From positions 1-64,000 of the forward strand of contig NZ_JAJUBB010000025.1 of the NCBI RefSeq assembly GCF_028683135.1: a stretch of DNA of 64,000 bases, in the 5' to 3' direction. Below are positions 8,518-18,111 of this stretch, piece after piece. The position numbers and the translations under genes were made by a program. Source of the DNA: Enterovibrio qingdaonensis. Lineage in GTDB: Bacteria > Pseudomonadota > Gammaproteobacteria > Enterobacterales > Vibrionaceae. Numbering within the stretch: position 1 is the stretch's first letter; the number at the start of each line of letters is the position of its first letter. A model generated the notes under the pieces. It did not search any database, was not told where the DNA came from, and was given only the letters and a program-made list of their open reading frames with translations.

Positions 8518-8533
8518 TAAAGGATGACAATCG

Positions 8534-9334
8534 ATGTCTCTGACATTTCCACAAATTGATCCGATTCTTATCGAAATAGGACCAGTCGCAGTTCGTTGGT
8601 ATGGACTGATGTATCTGGCAGGCTTTGCTTTCGCGCTGTGGTTGGCTAACAGACGAGCGGATAAGCCAGGAAGTGGCTGGACACGCGACGAGGTCAGTGA
8701 CCTATTATTCGCTGGCTTCTTGGGGGTTGTTCTCGGTGGGCGAATTGGCTATGTGCTGTTTTATCAGTTCGATGCGTTCCTCGCCGACCCGTTGTTTTTG
8801 TTTAAAGTCTGGACCGGCGGCATGTCCTTCCATGGAGGGTTGCTCGGTGTGATCACTGCCATGGCATGGTTTGCTCGCAAAACGAATCGTACCTTTTTTG
8901 CCGTGTCTGACTTTATTGCGCCATTGGTTCCTTTTGGTCTTGGTGCGGGGCGCTTAGGGAACTTCATCAACGGTGAACTTTGGGGACGAGCGACCGATGT
9001 CTCTTGGGGAATGATTTTCCCAACAGGCGGGCCTATCGCGCGCCATCCTTCGCAGCTTTATGAGTTCGCATTGGAAGGCGTCGTGCTATTTCTTATCCTT
9101 AACTGGTTTATTCGCAAGCCAAGACCAGCAGGCACGGTGTCAGGCCTATTCCTCATCGGTTACGGTACGTTCCGATTTATCGTGGAGTTTTTCCGTGAGC
9201 CGGATGCGCATCTAGGATTGTTTGGTAATTGGATCAGTATGGGCCAGATTTTGTCGACGCCAATGATTATTGTCGGTGTTCTGATGATGGTTTGGGCATA
9301 TAAGAAAGACCAAAGCGCAGCCCGTCCTGCATAA
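8534..9334 (+). CDS. lgt: Prolipoprotein diacylglyceryl transferase Lgt
   Basis: 266-residue inner-membrane enzyme with seven membrane segments. It transfers diacylglycerol from phosphatidylglycerol to the lipobox cysteine of prolipoproteins, the first step of lipoprotein maturation. Signature seen: [14 protein letters not shown] around residue 140-152 (the Lgt signature with essential Arg) and H-P-S-Q-L-Y-E at about 170. It lies 16 bases after the TSUP gene with an AGGA ribosome site. The substrates encoded nearby include SlyB, NlpI and the OmpA-type lipoprotein. Confidence 0.96.
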   Translation: MSLTFPQIDPILIEIGPVAVRWYGLMYLAGFAFALWLANRRADKPGSGWTRDEVSDLLFAGFLGVVLGGRIGYVLFYQFDAFLADPLFLFKVWTGGMSFHGGLLGVITAMAWFARKTNRTFFAVSDFIAPLVPFGLGAGRLGNFINGELWGRATDVSWGMIFPTGGPIARHPSQLYEFALEGVVLFLILNWFIRKPRPAGTVSGLFLIGYGTFRFIVEFFREPDAHLGLFGNWISMGQILSTPMIIVGVLMMVWAYKKDQSAARPA

Positions 9335-9344
9335 GTTTCTATTT

Positions 9345-9372
9345 AGCCGCAGTCTTCTGCGGCTTTTGTTTT
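9345..9372 (+). terminator. Terminator after lgt
   Basis: GCCGCAG/CTGCGGC stem with 4-base loop followed by TTTTGTTTT. It lies in the 82-base gap before thyA, so thyA may be read by leakage or by its own promoter. Confidence 0.8.
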
Positions 9373-9416
9373 GAGTAACCCCTCGGTTTCCCGTCAGGGC
9401 TAAGTAAGGAAAAATC

Positions 9417-10256
9417 ATGAAGCAATATCTTGATTTGATGCAGGATATCATCGACAACGGTAGTGACCGTGGCGATCGTACAGGCGTGGGTACTCGCTCT
9501 GTATTTGGTCGTCAATTGCGTTTTGACCTCAGCGAAGGTTTCCCGATGCTGACCACGAAGAAACTTTATACGCGTGCAATTATTCACGAGTTGCTTTGGT
9601 TTCTAAATGGCGATACCAACATCAAATACTTGCAAGATAACAACGTCAGTATTTGGGATGAATGGGCGACAGAAGCAGGCGACTTAGGCCCAGTTTATGG
9701 TGCGCAATGGCGTTCTTGGGCATGTCCTGACGGTTCGACGGTTGATCAGATTGCTGAGCTAGTCGAACAAATTAAAGCGAAGCCAAATTCACGTCGTCAC
9801 ATTATTACGGCTTGGAACCCAGCTGATTTGCCAAATGAAAGCATCAGCCCTCAAGCAAACGTGGATGAAGGAAAAATGGCACTGGCACCTTGTCATTGTT
9901 TGTTCCAATTCTATGTGGCTGACGGCAAACTTTCTTGTCAGCTGTATCAGCGCAGTGCTGACTACTTCTTGGGTGTACCGTTTAACATTGCGAGCTACGC
10001 GTTGTTGACACATATGATTGCGCAGCAATGTGATTTAGACGTAGGTGATTTCGTACATACCTTTGGTGATGTGCACTTGTATCACAACCATCTGACTGAC
10101 GATATTGTCTATGAGCAGCTTAAACGTGAGCCGGGACCGCGACCAACCTTAAAAATTACGCGTAAGCCAGCGTCGATCTTTGACTACACGTTGGAAGACT
10201 TCGTGATTGAAGGGTATGAAGCGCAACCTTCGATTAAAGCACCTATCGCAATCTAA
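9417..10256 (+). CDS. thyA: Thymidylate synthase
   Basis: 279 residues. Makes dTMP from dUMP with methylene-tetrahydrofolate. The catalytic cysteine is Cys159 in [10 protein letters not shown], the phosphate-binding R-R-H-I and R-S-A-D-x-F-L-G motifs are present, and H-x-Y-H-N-H closes the pocket. It is about 15 residues longer than the E. coli enzyme because of an insertion (about residues 138-153) just before the active-site block, as in other vibrio ThyA. AAGGAAA precedes the ATG. Cotranscription with lgt is possible but a terminator lies between. Confidence 0.97.
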   Translation: MKQYLDLMQDIIDNGSDRGDRTGVGTRSVFGRQLRFDLSEGFPMLTTKKLYTRAIIHELLWFLNGDTNIKYLQDNNVSIWDEWATEAGDLGPVYGAQWRSWACPDGSTVDQIAELVEQIKAKPNSRRHIITAWNPADLPNESISPQANVDEGKMALAPCHCLFQFYVADGKLSCQLYQRSADYFLGVPFNIASYALLTHMIAQQCDLDVGDFVHTFGDVHLYHNHLTDDIVYEQLKREPGPRPTLKITRKPASIFDYTLEDFVIEGYEAQPSIKAPIAI

Positions 10257-10286
10257 CGTTTTAGAGTTCGTGCGAAGAAGCTGTAC

Positions 10287-10311
10287 AAACCGGGTCATGC
10301 CCGGTTTTTTT
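10287..10311 (+). terminator. Terminator after thyA
   Basis: Stem AACCGGG/CCCGGTT followed by T7. The flanking GTACAAA/TTTGTAC extends the pairing. Confidence 0.85.
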
Positions 10312-10482
10312 GTACCTATCGTTCACGATAGGCATGAATTTGCACCTAGAAAGGCCGGTATAAAGAGTTGAGGTTGTTCTGTGTATGGATTCTAAAATAC
10401 ACGCCACGTCGCGTTAGGAGAGTTTGAGGGCGTTTTAAGAGGGGTTTAGAGACAGTTAAGAGTGAGTGCAAGTGATAGAAAC

Positions 10483-10512
10483 AAAAACGCCCGCAGAATG
10501 CGGGCGTTTTTT
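10483..10512 (-). terminator. Bidirectional terminator after nptA
   Basis: Perfect 9-bp stem ACGCCCGCA/TGCGGGCGT with loop GAA; A-run on the left and T-run on the right give terminators in both directions. It ends nptA 20 bases past its stop. Confidence 0.88.
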
Positions 10513-10533
10513 AAATTCGCGTCGGCGAGATGC

Positions 10534-11679
10534 TTATTGCGTTGCCAGCATCACAATTGAAGGGATTGCGATGAAGACTAGGCCCAGGTATGCCACAACA
10601 GCCAGTTTGCTCTTCGCTGCAGCATCACCCAGCATCTCTGCGCACTTCAGTGGAATCTCACGCAGGAACGGCGTACCGAAGATTAGCAGTGTTGCCATGA
10701 CGTTGAACACGAGGTGTACCAATGCGATTTGCAGTGCGAATACCGCGTTAGGGCCAGTAACCGCTGTTGCTGCAAGTAGTGCAGTGATACACGTACCGAT
10801 GTTCGCACCCAAAGTGAACGGGTATACATCACGCACTTTCAGTACGTTTGTACCTACCAATGGAACCATCAGGCTTGTCGTTGTAGACGAAGACTGAACC
10901 AAGATAGTTACTAGGGTACCAGATACAATACCGTGGATTGGACCGCGACCGATTGCGCTGTGCAGCATGTCTTTTGCACGGCCAACCATCAAAGAGCGCA
11001 TCAGTTTGCCCATCATTGTGATAGAGGCAAAAATCAGAGCAATACCAATCACTGCCAGTGCTACGCCACCCCAGCTACCTGGCAGGCCAGACAGCATGTC
11101 TTTGGTGCCACTTACAAGAGGTTTGGTGATTGGACCCATGAAGTCCAGACCTTTCATGCTCAGGCTACCGTCAAACATCAACGGAGCAACTAACCAGCTC
11201 GAGATTTTGTCCAGCAGACCGAACATCATTTCCAGAGGTAGGAAGATAGCAACAGCAATCAGGTTAAAAAAGTCGTGTACGGTTGCACAGGTAAATGCGC
11301 GGCGGAATTCTTCTTTACAGCGCGCGTGGCCTAAGCTAACCAAAGTGTTAGTTACAGTAGTACCGATGTTGGCACCCATAACCATAGGAATCGCTGTTTC
11401 TACTGGCAAGCCACCGGCTACCAGACCAACAATAATAGAAGTAACAGTACTAGAAGATTGGATCAGTGCAGTTGCAACGATACCGATCATCAGACCTGCT
11501 ACAGGGTGAGATGCGAATTCGAAGAGTGTTTTTGCTTCGTCGCCAGCCGCCCATTTAAAACCACTACCAACCATTGATACCGCAAGAAGCAGTACATAAA
11601 GCATCAGCGCCAGGTTGGCCCAACGTACCCAATTCTTAGAGCTGTTAATCGGTGCAGCAGTAGAAGCTTGGGATGTCAT
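10534..11679 (-). CDS. nptA: Na+/phosphate cotransporter NptA
   Basis: 381-residue inner-membrane protein with two Na/Pi-cotransporter repeats (PF02690). Each repeat carries the hallmark Q-S-S-S-T: A-L-I-Q-S-S-S-T in the first and I-L-V-Q-S-S-S-T in the second, each followed by G-A-N-I-G-T. It takes up inorganic phosphate with sodium. The V. cholerae orthologue NptA sits in the same order next to nhaA and hlyU. GGAG is eight bases before the ATG. A near-consensus Pho box (11692-11709) abuts this ribosome site, pointing to control by phosphate. Confidence 0.93.
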   Translation of the reverse strand: MTSQASTAAPINSSKNWVRWANLALMLYVLLLAVSMVGSGFKWAAGDEAKTLFEFASHPVAGLMIGIVATALIQSSSTVTSIIVGLVAGGLPVETAIPMVMGANIGTTVTNTLVSLGHARCKEEFRRAFTCATVHDFFNLIAVAIFLPLEMMFGLLDKISSWLVAPLMFDGSLSMKGLDFMGPITKPLVSGTKDMLSGLPGSWGGVALAVIGIALIFASITMMGKLMRSLMVGRAKDMLHSAIGRGPIHGIVSGTLVTILVQSSSTTTSLMVPLVGTNVLKVRDVYPFTLGANIGTCITALLAATAVTGPNAVFALQIALVHLVFNVMATLLIFGTPFLREIPLKCAEMLGDAAAKSKLAVVAYLGLVFIAIPSIVMLATQ

Positions 11680-11691
11680 AAAGAAATCTCC

Positions 11692-11709
11692 GTGACAGTT
11701 ATATGTCAG
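11692..11709 (-). promoter_or_regulatory. Pho box (PhoB site) upstream of nptA
   Basis: The minus strand reads CTGACATATAACTGTCAC, which matches 17 of 18 positions of the E. coli Pho box (two 11-base repeats of CTGTCAT type). A further, weaker repeat TTGACACAAAT adjoins it upstream. The box ends about 12 bases before the nptA start codon, unusually close for an activating site. Confidence 0.7.
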
Positions 11710-12104
11710 ATTTGTGTCAATGAATGAATCTGGCGCGGATATTAGGCATGAAATATTTCACTAATATTACAGTTTCGCGTTGAGGTGATATCCAATGAGG
11801 GGGAGGTGGCTAAAGTGAGTGTGGATTCTCATGTTTTTATCAAATAATTCATAAATTTATAGGCTATATTTGTAGTGATGTTTTTGTGGTTAATATTTGT
11901 CCGATCGCACCAATTAAGTAGAAATAGGCGTAAAATCATGGACTGATTGATGACAAACAAAAAATTCACATTGCGAAAAAAGTGATGTTTATGGTTGTAT
12001 TATTCGGATATTCCGAGGTTTAATCTCAGAACAACCGATTTTTAATAAGTTAGCATCGGTGGCTAGACTATTATGGATAACTATTTATATATGGAGTGCT
12101 TTAA
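11710..12104. other. nptA-nhaA divergent intergenic region
   Basis: About 400 A/T-rich bases between divergently transcribed ion transporters. A 13-base palindrome TCGGA-TAT-TCCGA lies at 12003-12015, about 90 bases before nhaA. NhaR, encoded downstream, is the expected sodium-dependent activator of nhaA, but I could not assign its site. No reading frame of note. Confidence 0.4.
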
Positions 12105-13295
12105 ATGACTGATGCAATTCGTCAGTTTATGAAGATGGAATCAGCCGGTGGTTTGGTGCTGATTGTTGCTGCAATTTTGGCGATCATTATCGCTAATTCG
12201 CCATTGCAGCCACTGTACGACAGTGCGCTTCATACATACATCGCTGGCTTGTCTGTTAGCCACTGGATTAATGACGGCCTGATGGCCATCTTCTTTCTAC
12301 TGATCGGACTTGAAGTAAAGCGAGAGCTTATTGAAGGTGCTCTCAACACGAAAGAAAAAGCGATTTTTCCTGCTATCGCAGCAGTCGGCGGTATGCTGGC
12401 ACCTGCGTTGGTTTATTTAGCATTCAATGCTAACGATCCAGTAACGGCGAATGGTTGGGCGATTCCAGCTGCAACGGATATTGCCTTTGCACTCGGCGTC
12501 ATGGCACTGCTGGGTAAGCGTGTTCCGCTAGCACTTAAAGTGTTCTTGTTGGCATTGGCGATTATTGATGATCTGGGTGTTATCGTCATCATTGCGTTGT
12601 TCTACAGCAGTGATCTGTCCGTGATGGCATTGACAGTCGCCTTTATTTCAACGGCGGTGCTGTTCCTCATGAACGTGAAGAACGTAACAGCAACGCGATG
12701 GTATCTCCTTGTGGGTGCGGTACTGTGGTTTAGTGTACTTAAATCTGGCGTTCATGCGACGCTAGCGGGCGTTGTGCTTGGTTTCGTGATTCCGCTCGAT
12801 GGCGGTAAAGATGGAAAGTCGCCGCTCAAAGAACTTGAGCATGCAATTCACCCTTACGCCGCGTTCTTGATTCTGCCTATCTTTGCGTTTGCAAATGCAG
12901 GTGTGTCGTTGGATGGCGTGTCGTTTGATAGTTTGACCAATGTGCTGCCTATGGGTATTGCACTGGGTCTGTTGATTGGTAAGCCGCTGGGTATTTTTAC
13001 CTTCAGCTGGGTTGCTGTGAAAATGGGCGTTGCGCGCCTACCTGAAAGCGTAAACTTTAAGCAAATCTTTGCTGTGTCCCTGTTGTGCGGGATTGGCTTT
13101 ACGATGTCTATCTTTATTTCGTCACTGGCGTTTGTAGGCGTCGATCAAAGCTATATTACGTTATCACGACTGGGTATCTTGATTGGTTCAACAGTCTCGG
13201 CTCTGGCAGGTTATGCCCTGCTAAATGCTGTATTGCCGAAATCGAGTGAGGTGGAGGAAGATAGCGATGAGAAGAACGTTAGCATTGATTATTAG
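12105..13295 (+). CDS. nhaA: Na+/H+ antiporter NhaA
   Basis: 396 residues, 11-12 membrane helices. Exchanges two protons for one sodium ion, giving salt and alkaline-pH tolerance. The ion-binding aspartate pair is Asp155-Asp156 in [10 protein letters not shown], and the T-D-I-A-F-A-L-G assembly motif on the other half is intact. [12 protein letters not shown] and the C-terminal [15 protein letters not shown] block match E. coli NhaA. GGAG eight bases before ATG. The last 29 bases overlap a small periplasmic protein gene; nhaR follows. Confidence 0.96.
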   Translation: MTDAIRQFMKMESAGGLVLIVAAILAIIIANSPLQPLYDSALHTYIAGLSVSHWINDGLMAIFFLLIGLEVKRELIEGALNTKEKAIFPAIAAVGGMLAPALVYLAFNANDPVTANGWAIPAATDIAFALGVMALLGKRVPLALKVFLLALAIIDDLGVIVIIALFYSSDLSVMALTVAFISTAVLFLMNVKNVTATRWYLLVGAVLWFSVLKSGVHATLAGVVLGFVIPLDGGKDGKSPLKELEHAIHPYAAFLILPIFAFANAGVSLDGVSFDSLTNVLPMGIALGLLIGKPLGIFTFSWVAVKMGVARLPESVNFKQIFAVSLLCGIGFTMSIFISSLAFVGVDQSYITLSRLGILIGSTVSALAGYALLNAVLPKSSEVEEDSDEKNVSIDY

Positions 13296-13539
13296 CGGTG
13301 TTGTACTGGCCGCTCCAGTCATGGCAATGGACAAATACGCGCATTGCTTCGACGATAACTCTACTGAAATCTGTAAGGCCTTTATGGCAGGAATGGAAGT
13401 AGAAAAGTCTGGTGAGTTTGTGACAGAAAAAGCGAGTCTGTCATCAACCAGCTTTGATAAAGACAGCCTTTTAGGTCGCGCTCTGGAGCAAAGAGCAGGA
13501 GAACGGGTGAGAACCTCTGTTCTGTCAACGAAAGGCTAG
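13267..13539 (+). CDS. Small periplasmic protein encoded in overlap with nhaA
   Basis: 90 residues. A clear signal peptide (basic M-R-R, hydrophobic core, cleavage after A-P-V-M-A at residue 20) leaves a mature protein of about 70 residues with two cysteines nine residues apart ([10 protein letters not shown]), likely a disulfide. No known domain is recognised. ATG 13267 is chosen because GGAGG lies ten bases upstream, inside nhaA, and because it starts the signal peptide. The 29-base overlap in another frame suggests translational coupling to nhaA. A role with the antiporter is inference only. Confidence 0.75.
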   Translation: MRRTLALIISGVVLAAPVMAMDKYAHCFDDNSTEICKAFMAGMEVEKSGEFVTEKASLSSTSFDKDSLLGRALEQRAGERVRTSVLSTKG

Positions 13540-13551
13540 TACTACAAAACG

Positions 13552-13593
13552 AAAAGCGTCAGAATTACCTTTGCGTGATTCTGACGCTTTTTT
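13552..13593 (+). terminator. Terminator between the nhaA unit and nhaR
   Basis: Perfect 14-bp stem AAAAGCGTCAGAAT/ATTCTGACGCTTTT with 12-base loop, then further T. It ends only 12 bases before the nhaR start codon, so nhaR expression depends on read-through or on a promoter within or just upstream. Confidence 0.85.
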
Positions 13594-13604
13594 GTTGGAT
13601 TAAT

Positions 13605-14492
13605 ATGTCACACCTAAATTACAACCACCTTTATTACTTCTGGATGGTCTGCAAGCAAGGCTCTGTCACTAAAGCGGCGGAAGCATTGTTTCTTACGCCA
13701 CAAACCGTGACAGGGCAGATACGCACCTTAGAGGAACGCCTGAATGGCAGGCTGACTAAGCGCGCGGGTCGTAATGTCGAGCCCACAGAGCTTGGACAGC
13801 TTGTTTTTAAGTACGCAGATAAGATGTTTGGCTTGAGCTATGAAATGCTTGATATCGTCAATTACAGCCAGCGAGAGAATCAACTCTTTGATGTTGGCGT
13901 TGCCGATGCATTGTCAAAGAACTTGGTAAGCCGAGTGTTGCTTAAAGCGATACCTGAAGATGACGGTATTCACTTGCGTTGTTTTGAATCCACCCACGAG
14001 CTGCTGCTTGAACAACTCAGTCAACACAAACTGGATATGATCTTGTCGGATTGCCCCGTCGACTCGGCGCAAAGCCCTGGACTATTCAGCGTGAAAATTG
14101 GCGAGAGTGTCATGAGCTTTTTTTGTTCAGGCAGCACGGCAAAAACGTCCTTTCCCGCCATCATCGAAGATTACAAACTCCTCATTCCTGGAAGCCGCAC
14201 GGCGATGGGAAGAAAGCTGATGCATTGGTTTGATAGCCAAGGGATAACGCCAAATATCCTCGGTGAATTTGACGATGCGGCATTGATGAAAGCGTTTGGT
14301 GCCAATCATCAAGCGATGTTTGTGGCTCCAACATTCTATTCAGCAGATGTTCTAGACCTTCCTAATATACGAGAAATCGCAAAGGTGAAAGAGCTAAAGG
14401 AAGAGTACTATGTGATATTTGCTGAAAGGATGATTCAACACCCTGCGGTTAAGCGGATCTGTGAAGCGGACTTTGGGAAGCTTTTTCACTAG
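13605..14492 (+). CDS. nhaR: LysR-type transcriptional activator NhaR
   Basis: 295 residues. N-terminal winged helix-turn-helix (about 5-65) with the opening [12 protein letters not shown] nearly identical to E. coli NhaR, followed by a LysR substrate-binding domain. NhaR activates nhaA in response to sodium and in E. coli also other stress genes. [18 protein letters not shown] and [14 protein letters not shown] are orthologue-level matches. Start 13605 is chosen by homology; the ribosome site is weak (TTGGAT). An earlier in-frame start at 13575 would lie inside the terminator stem. Confidence 0.94.
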   Translation: MSHLNYNHLYYFWMVCKQGSVTKAAEALFLTPQTVTGQIRTLEERLNGRLTKRAGRNVEPTELGQLVFKYADKMFGLSYEMLDIVNYSQRENQLFDVGVADALSKNLVSRVLLKAIPEDDGIHLRCFESTHELLLEQLSQHKLDMILSDCPVDSAQSPGLFSVKIGESVMSFFCSGSTAKTSFPAIIEDYKLLIPGSRTAMGRKLMHWFDSQGITPNILGEFDDAALMKAFGANHQAMFVAPTFYSADVLDLPNIREIAKVKELKEEYYVIFAERMIQHPAVKRICEADFGKLFH

Positions 14493-14607
14493 TCTGAAAC
14501 TTTTGCAATTCCATTCTTAAACGCTGGGCATTGTCACCTTTTTGATCAGTGTTACACTTAAAATTAAAGCAAACAGTCTGTTAGGTGAGTAACGTTAGGC
14601 AGTAAGT

Positions 14608-14901
14608 ATGGACTTAAAACAGATGCAAGAAAATGGGCCTAAGGCTGTGCAGTTGCTAAAAGCAATGGCGAACGAGCGCAGGCTCTTCATACTCTGCTAT
14701 TTGCTAGAGGGTGAAATGTCAGTGGGAACGCTCAGCGAGAAGCTACAGCTTAGCCAGTCAGCCCTGTCTCAGCACTTGGCATGGCTTCGTCGCGATGGCT
14801 TAGTGGCGACGCGAAAAGAGGCGCAGACGGTCTACTACTCGCTGAAAAGCGTGGAAGTGCAGACGGTGATGTCGACGTTACACCAGCTTTATTGCAAATG
14901 A
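14608..14901 (+). CDS. hlyU: ArsR/SmtB-type regulator HlyU
   Basis: 97-residue dimeric winged-helix regulator. The segment L-S-Q-S-A-L-S-Q-H-L-A-W-L-R-R-D-G-L-V is the recognition helix and wing typical of HlyU, the virulence activator of V. cholerae (hlyA) and V. vulnificus (rtxA1), where it antagonises H-NS. It has no metal-binding Cys pair in the ArsR position. Cys30 and Cys96 correspond in spacing (66 residues) to Cys38 and Cys104 of V. cholerae HlyU, reported to form a redox switch. It lies between nhaR and rpsT as in V. cholerae. Target genes are not in this window; RTX-type targets are inference. Confidence 0.9.
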   Translation: MDLKQMQENGPKAVQLLKAMANERRLFILCYLLEGEMSVGTLSEKLQLSQSALSQHLAWLRRDGLVATRKEAQTVYYSLKSVEVQTVMSTLHQLYCK

Positions 14902-14915
14902 AAATTCGACACCAA

Positions 14916-14946
14916 TAAAAAAACCGGCCAGAAGCCGGTTTTTTTA
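14916..14946. terminator. Bidirectional terminator between hlyU and rpsT
   Basis: AAACCGGC/GCCGGTTT stem with 5-base loop, flanked by A7 on the left and T7 on the right; serves both convergent genes. Confidence 0.9.
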
Positions 14947-14964
14947 TTTCAAATCGGAGCGCTA

Positions 14965-15225
14965 TTACAGAGCTTTGATTTGAGCAGCCAGAGCAGCTTT
15001 ATGACGAGCAGCTTTGTTCTTGTGGATCAGGCCTTTAGTAGCCATACGGTCAAGAATAGGCTGAGCTTCACCAAATGCTTTGGTTGCTGCTTCTTTATCG
15101 CCTGCTGCAATAGCTGCGATAGTTTTTTTCAGGTAAGTGCGCATCATTGAGCGACGGCTTGCGTTGTGCTGGCGACGCTTCTCAGACTGGATTGCACGCT
15201 TCTTAGCAGATTTGATATTCGCCAA
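14965..15225 (-). CDS. rpsT: 30S ribosomal protein S20
   Basis: 86 residues, highly basic, helical. Starts (M)[10 protein letters not shown], with R-R-S-M-M-R-T and [13 protein letters not shown] as in E. coli S20. The initiator is TTG at 15223-15225, as in E. coli where the UUG start takes part in autogenous translational control; GGGAG is eight bases upstream. Binds 16S rRNA early in 30S assembly. Monocistronic with its own promoter. Confidence 0.96.
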   Translation of the reverse strand: MANIKSAKKRAIQSEKRRQHNASRRSMMRTYLKKTIAAIAAGDKEAATKAFGEAQPILDRMATKGLIHKNKAARHKAALAAQIKAL

Positions 15226-15272
15226 GGGTCTAACTCCCAAATCTTATATTCGGTGACAATTTAAGGCCGAGG

Positions 15273-15301
15273 AATATGCCTCGTTTTACCCGAGTTGTCA
15301 A
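15273..15301 (-). promoter_or_regulatory. Promoter of rpsT
   Basis: On the minus strand TTGACA (15296-15301), 17-base spacer, CATATT (15273-15278). It sits about 50 bases upstream of the TTG start codon. Confidence 0.65.
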
Positions 15302-15522
15302 TTCATTTGTGCAAATATCCGCCGCATAAACCATAGGAATGGCATGTGGTGGACATCGCGGTTAATATGGCGGCAGATTCTACCAGCATTCTTTGTATGA
15401 AGTAAGCCTTTTATCTGTGCTTTTCGCTGTGTCTGACCCGCTTTTGGTTCATTTGTAATGAGCTTGGGAGCGTTAATAAGAATTAATGTAATTACTTCAT
15501 ATCTTTTTTAAGGGGTTTATAA

Positions 15523-17082
15523 GTGTCAAAGCGATTACTTCGCTCAGGACTGATCGTGAGCTTTATGACCATGGTATCTCGTGTCATGGGGCTTGTTCGT
15601 GATGTGGTGATTGCGAATTTGATGGGGGCAGGAGCCGCCGCTGATGTGTTCTTTTTTGCAAACAAGATCCCTAACTTTCTGCGACGCTTATTCGCTGAAG
15701 GGGCTTTCTCTCAAGCCTTTGTGCCTGTGTTGGCTGAATACCAGGCCAGTGACGATAAATCGAAAACCCGTGAGTTGATTGCTTACACCTCTGGCACGTT
15801 AGGTGTATTGGTCACCATTGTAACCTTGGTGGGTGTTATCGCATCGCCCGTTATCACAGCCTTGTTTGGTATGGGCTGGTTTGTAGACTGGCTAAATGAT
15901 GGGCCATCCGCTCATAAATTTGAATTGGCGTCAGTGATCCTGAAAATCACGTTCCCGTACCTCTGGTTCATTACCTTTGTCGCGTTAGCAGGATCTGTTC
16001 TCAATACATTGGGGCGATTTGCTGTCTCCTCTTTCACGCCCGTATTTTTAAACATTGCGATGATATCGGCTGCGCTTTTCATCGCGCCGGGGATGGAACA
16101 GCCAGAGATCGGTTTAGGTATCGGGGTGTTCCTTGGTGGATTGATTCAATTCGCATTTCAAATACCATTTCTATACCGTGAAGGGATGCTGGTTCGTCCT
16201 AAGTGGGGATGGTCTCACCCTGGCGTAACGAAAATCCGAACCCTGATGATACCTGCTTTGTTTGGTGTTTCGGTCAGCCAAATCAATTTGCTTCTTGATA
16301 CGTTTATTGCGAGTTTCCTTGCGACAGGATCAATCAGCTGGCTGTATTACTCCGACCGTTTGTTAGAGTTCCCATTAGGGCTTTTTGGTATTGCTATCGC
16401 AACGGTGATTTTGCCTGCGTTGTCTAAAAAACACGTTGAGCAGTCTTCAGGTCAGTTTGCCAGCACCATGGATTGGGGCGTGCGCATGGTTCTTCTTCTG
16501 GGTGCACCAGCCATGATTGGCATGATTGTACTCGCCAAACCTATGCTGATGGTTTTGTTTATGCGCGGCGAATTTGGTGCATCAGATGTGGATGCCGCCT
16601 CGTTATCATTGGTCGCCTATTCATCAGGCTTACTGAATTTCATGCTGATCAAAGTGCTTGCCCCAGGGTATTTCGCACGTCAAGACACGAAAACGCCAGT
16701 GCGTTACGGGATTGTCGCCATGGTGAGCAATATGGTGTTTAACCTGATTTTTGCGTATTTCTATGGTTATGTCGGTTTGGCAATGGCGACCGCGCTATCG
16801 GCATTCGTGAATGCGGGTCTTCTTTATCGCGGCCTTCACAAGCAAGGCGTGTATCGCATCAGCAAAGAAACCGCGTTGTTTGCGCTACGTTTGGTGGTTG
16901 GCGTAGTGATAATGGGAAGCCTAATCGTGGCGTTGATGCCTGAAAATGCGCAATGGCTGGCGATGAACCTTTGGGAAAGAACATATAATTTAAGCGGGCT
17001 AATTGTTGCGGGAGCAGGGGCTTACCTTGTGACTTTGGTGATTTTAGGCCTGAGACCACGTCATCTTCGAGCAGAAAGCTGA
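15523..17082 (+). CDS. murJ: Lipid II flippase MurJ
   Basis: 519 residues, about 14 membrane helices, MOP superfamily. Flips the peptidoglycan precursor lipid II across the inner membrane. The N-terminus S-R-V-M-G-L-V-R-D-V-V-I-A and R-R-L-F-A-E-G-A-F-S-Q-A-F-V-P-V (with charged residues lining the cavity) are family signatures. The start is GTG at 15523 with AAGGGG eight bases before it. It heads a group with ribF 62 bases downstream, an order typical of vibrios and many other gamma-proteobacteria; E. coli murJ is elsewhere. Confidence 0.95.
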   Translation: MSKRLLRSGLIVSFMTMVSRVMGLVRDVVIANLMGAGAAADVFFFANKIPNFLRRLFAEGAFSQAFVPVLAEYQASDDKSKTRELIAYTSGTLGVLVTIVTLVGVIASPVITALFGMGWFVDWLNDGPSAHKFELASVILKITFPYLWFITFVALAGSVLNTLGRFAVSSFTPVFLNIAMISAALFIAPGMEQPEIGLGIGVFLGGLIQFAFQIPFLYREGMLVRPKWGWSHPGVTKIRTLMIPALFGVSVSQINLLLDTFIASFLATGSISWLYYSDRLLEFPLGLFGIAIATVILPALSKKHVEQSSGQFASTMDWGVRMVLLLGAPAMIGMIVLAKPMLMVLFMRGEFGASDVDAASLSLVAYSSGLLNFMLIKVLAPGYFARQDTKTPVRYGIVAMVSNMVFNLIFAYFYGYVGLAMATALSAFVNAGLLYRGLHKQGVYRISKETALFALRLVVGVVIMGSLIVALMPENAQWLAMNLWERTYNLSGLIVAGAGAYLVTLVILGLRPRHLRAES

Positions 17083-17144
17083 TTGCGGCCTTTGAATAGT
17101 ATATAATCCGTCGGTTTTTTTATGGGGACAGCAGTTTTACCAGT

Positions 17145-18086
17145 ATGGAATTGATCCGAGGTATCCATAACATTCGTGAAAAACATCACGGGTGCGTTTT
17201 GACCATTGGCAACTTTGATGGTGTGCATTTAGGGCATCAGAAAGTGCTTCGCCGTGTGGTGGAGAAAGCGCGTGAATTGGGTTTGCCTGCAATGGTAATG
17301 CTGTTTGAACCTCAGCCTCGAGAGCTTTTCACGTCAGAAAGTGCGCCTGCGCGACTGACGCGTTTACGTGATAAGTACGTGCAATTGACCGAGCTAGGTG
17401 TGGATAGACTGATTGTGGTCAATTTCAACGCCAAATTCGCGGCGATGACGCCTTATGACTTCGTTCATCGCTTGTTGGTTGAACAATTGGGTGTTAAGTT
17501 TCTCGTTGTTGGTGATGATTTTCGCTTTGGTGCTCAGCGTCAGGGCGATTTTTGTTATCTGCAACAACAGGCCACTGATGCCGGTTTTGACGTGGTGAGT
17601 ACACAAAGCTTCACGCTCTCTGAGCAGCGTGTCAGCAGTACGGCCATTCGAGATGAACTCGCCGCTGGGCATCAGGACGCGGCAGAAGAGATGTTAGGTC
17701 GCCCATACAGTATCAGTGGTCGTGTTTCTCACGGCAAGAAACTGGGTAGAACGATCGGATTCCCGACTGCCAATGTCCCCCTTAAACGACGTGTTTCGCC
17801 GGTTTCTGGCGTTTATGTTGTTAAAGTTGGCGGCATAAGAGAAGAACAATGGTTAGGGGGTGTTGCGAACGTTGGCACACGACCTACCGTCAACGGTGTA
17901 CGCCAACAATTGGAAGTGCACCTTTTCGACCTTAAAGAAGATCTTTATGGTCGACACATCGAAGTCCAGCTTCTTCATAAGCTGCGCGACGAGATGAAAT
18001 TCGGCTCAATTGATGAATTGAAAGCCCAAATTGAACTTGATGCTCAGACAGCGCGTGCGTGGCTGTCTGCGTTGACCGAAGAATAA
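17145..18086 (+). CDS. ribF: Bifunctional riboflavin kinase/FAD synthetase RibF
   Basis: 313 residues. N-terminal nucleotidyltransferase domain (about 1-185; [12 protein letters not shown], the H-x-G-H-type motif) makes FAD from FMN; C-terminal flavokinase domain (about 186-305; [10 protein letters not shown] and the catalytic region near E-V-H-L-F-D) makes FMN from riboflavin. Essential cytosolic enzyme. A perfect -10 hexamer TATAAT at 17102-17107 in the murJ-ribF gap suggests an internal promoter, although its -35 is poor. ileS starts 25 bases downstream. Confidence 0.96.
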   Translation: MELIRGIHNIREKHHGCVLTIGNFDGVHLGHQKVLRRVVEKARELGLPAMVMLFEPQPRELFTSESAPARLTRLRDKYVQLTELGVDRLIVVNFNAKFAAMTPYDFVHRLLVEQLGVKFLVVGDDFRFGAQRQGDFCYLQQQATDAGFDVVSTQSFTLSEQRVSSTAIRDELAAGHQDAAEEMLGRPYSISGRVSHGKKLGRTIGFPTANVPLKRRVSPVSGVYVVKVGGIREEQWLGGVANVGTRPTVNGVRQQLEVHLFDLKEDLYGRHIEVQLLHKLRDEMKFGSIDELKAQIELDAQTARAWLSALTEE

Positions 18087-18111
18087 TGTCCATATACGGA
18101 ATGAACAATCA

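Noticed and set aside
10466-10897. Plus-strand reading frame of 143 codons opposite nptA
   Set aside because: It begins in the terminator region and runs antisense to the clearly conserved nptA; no ribosome site and no recognisable family.
13225-13266. Upstream start for the small gene after nhaA
   Set aside because: It would place 14 unconserved residues before a clean signal peptide; the GGAGG favours 13267.
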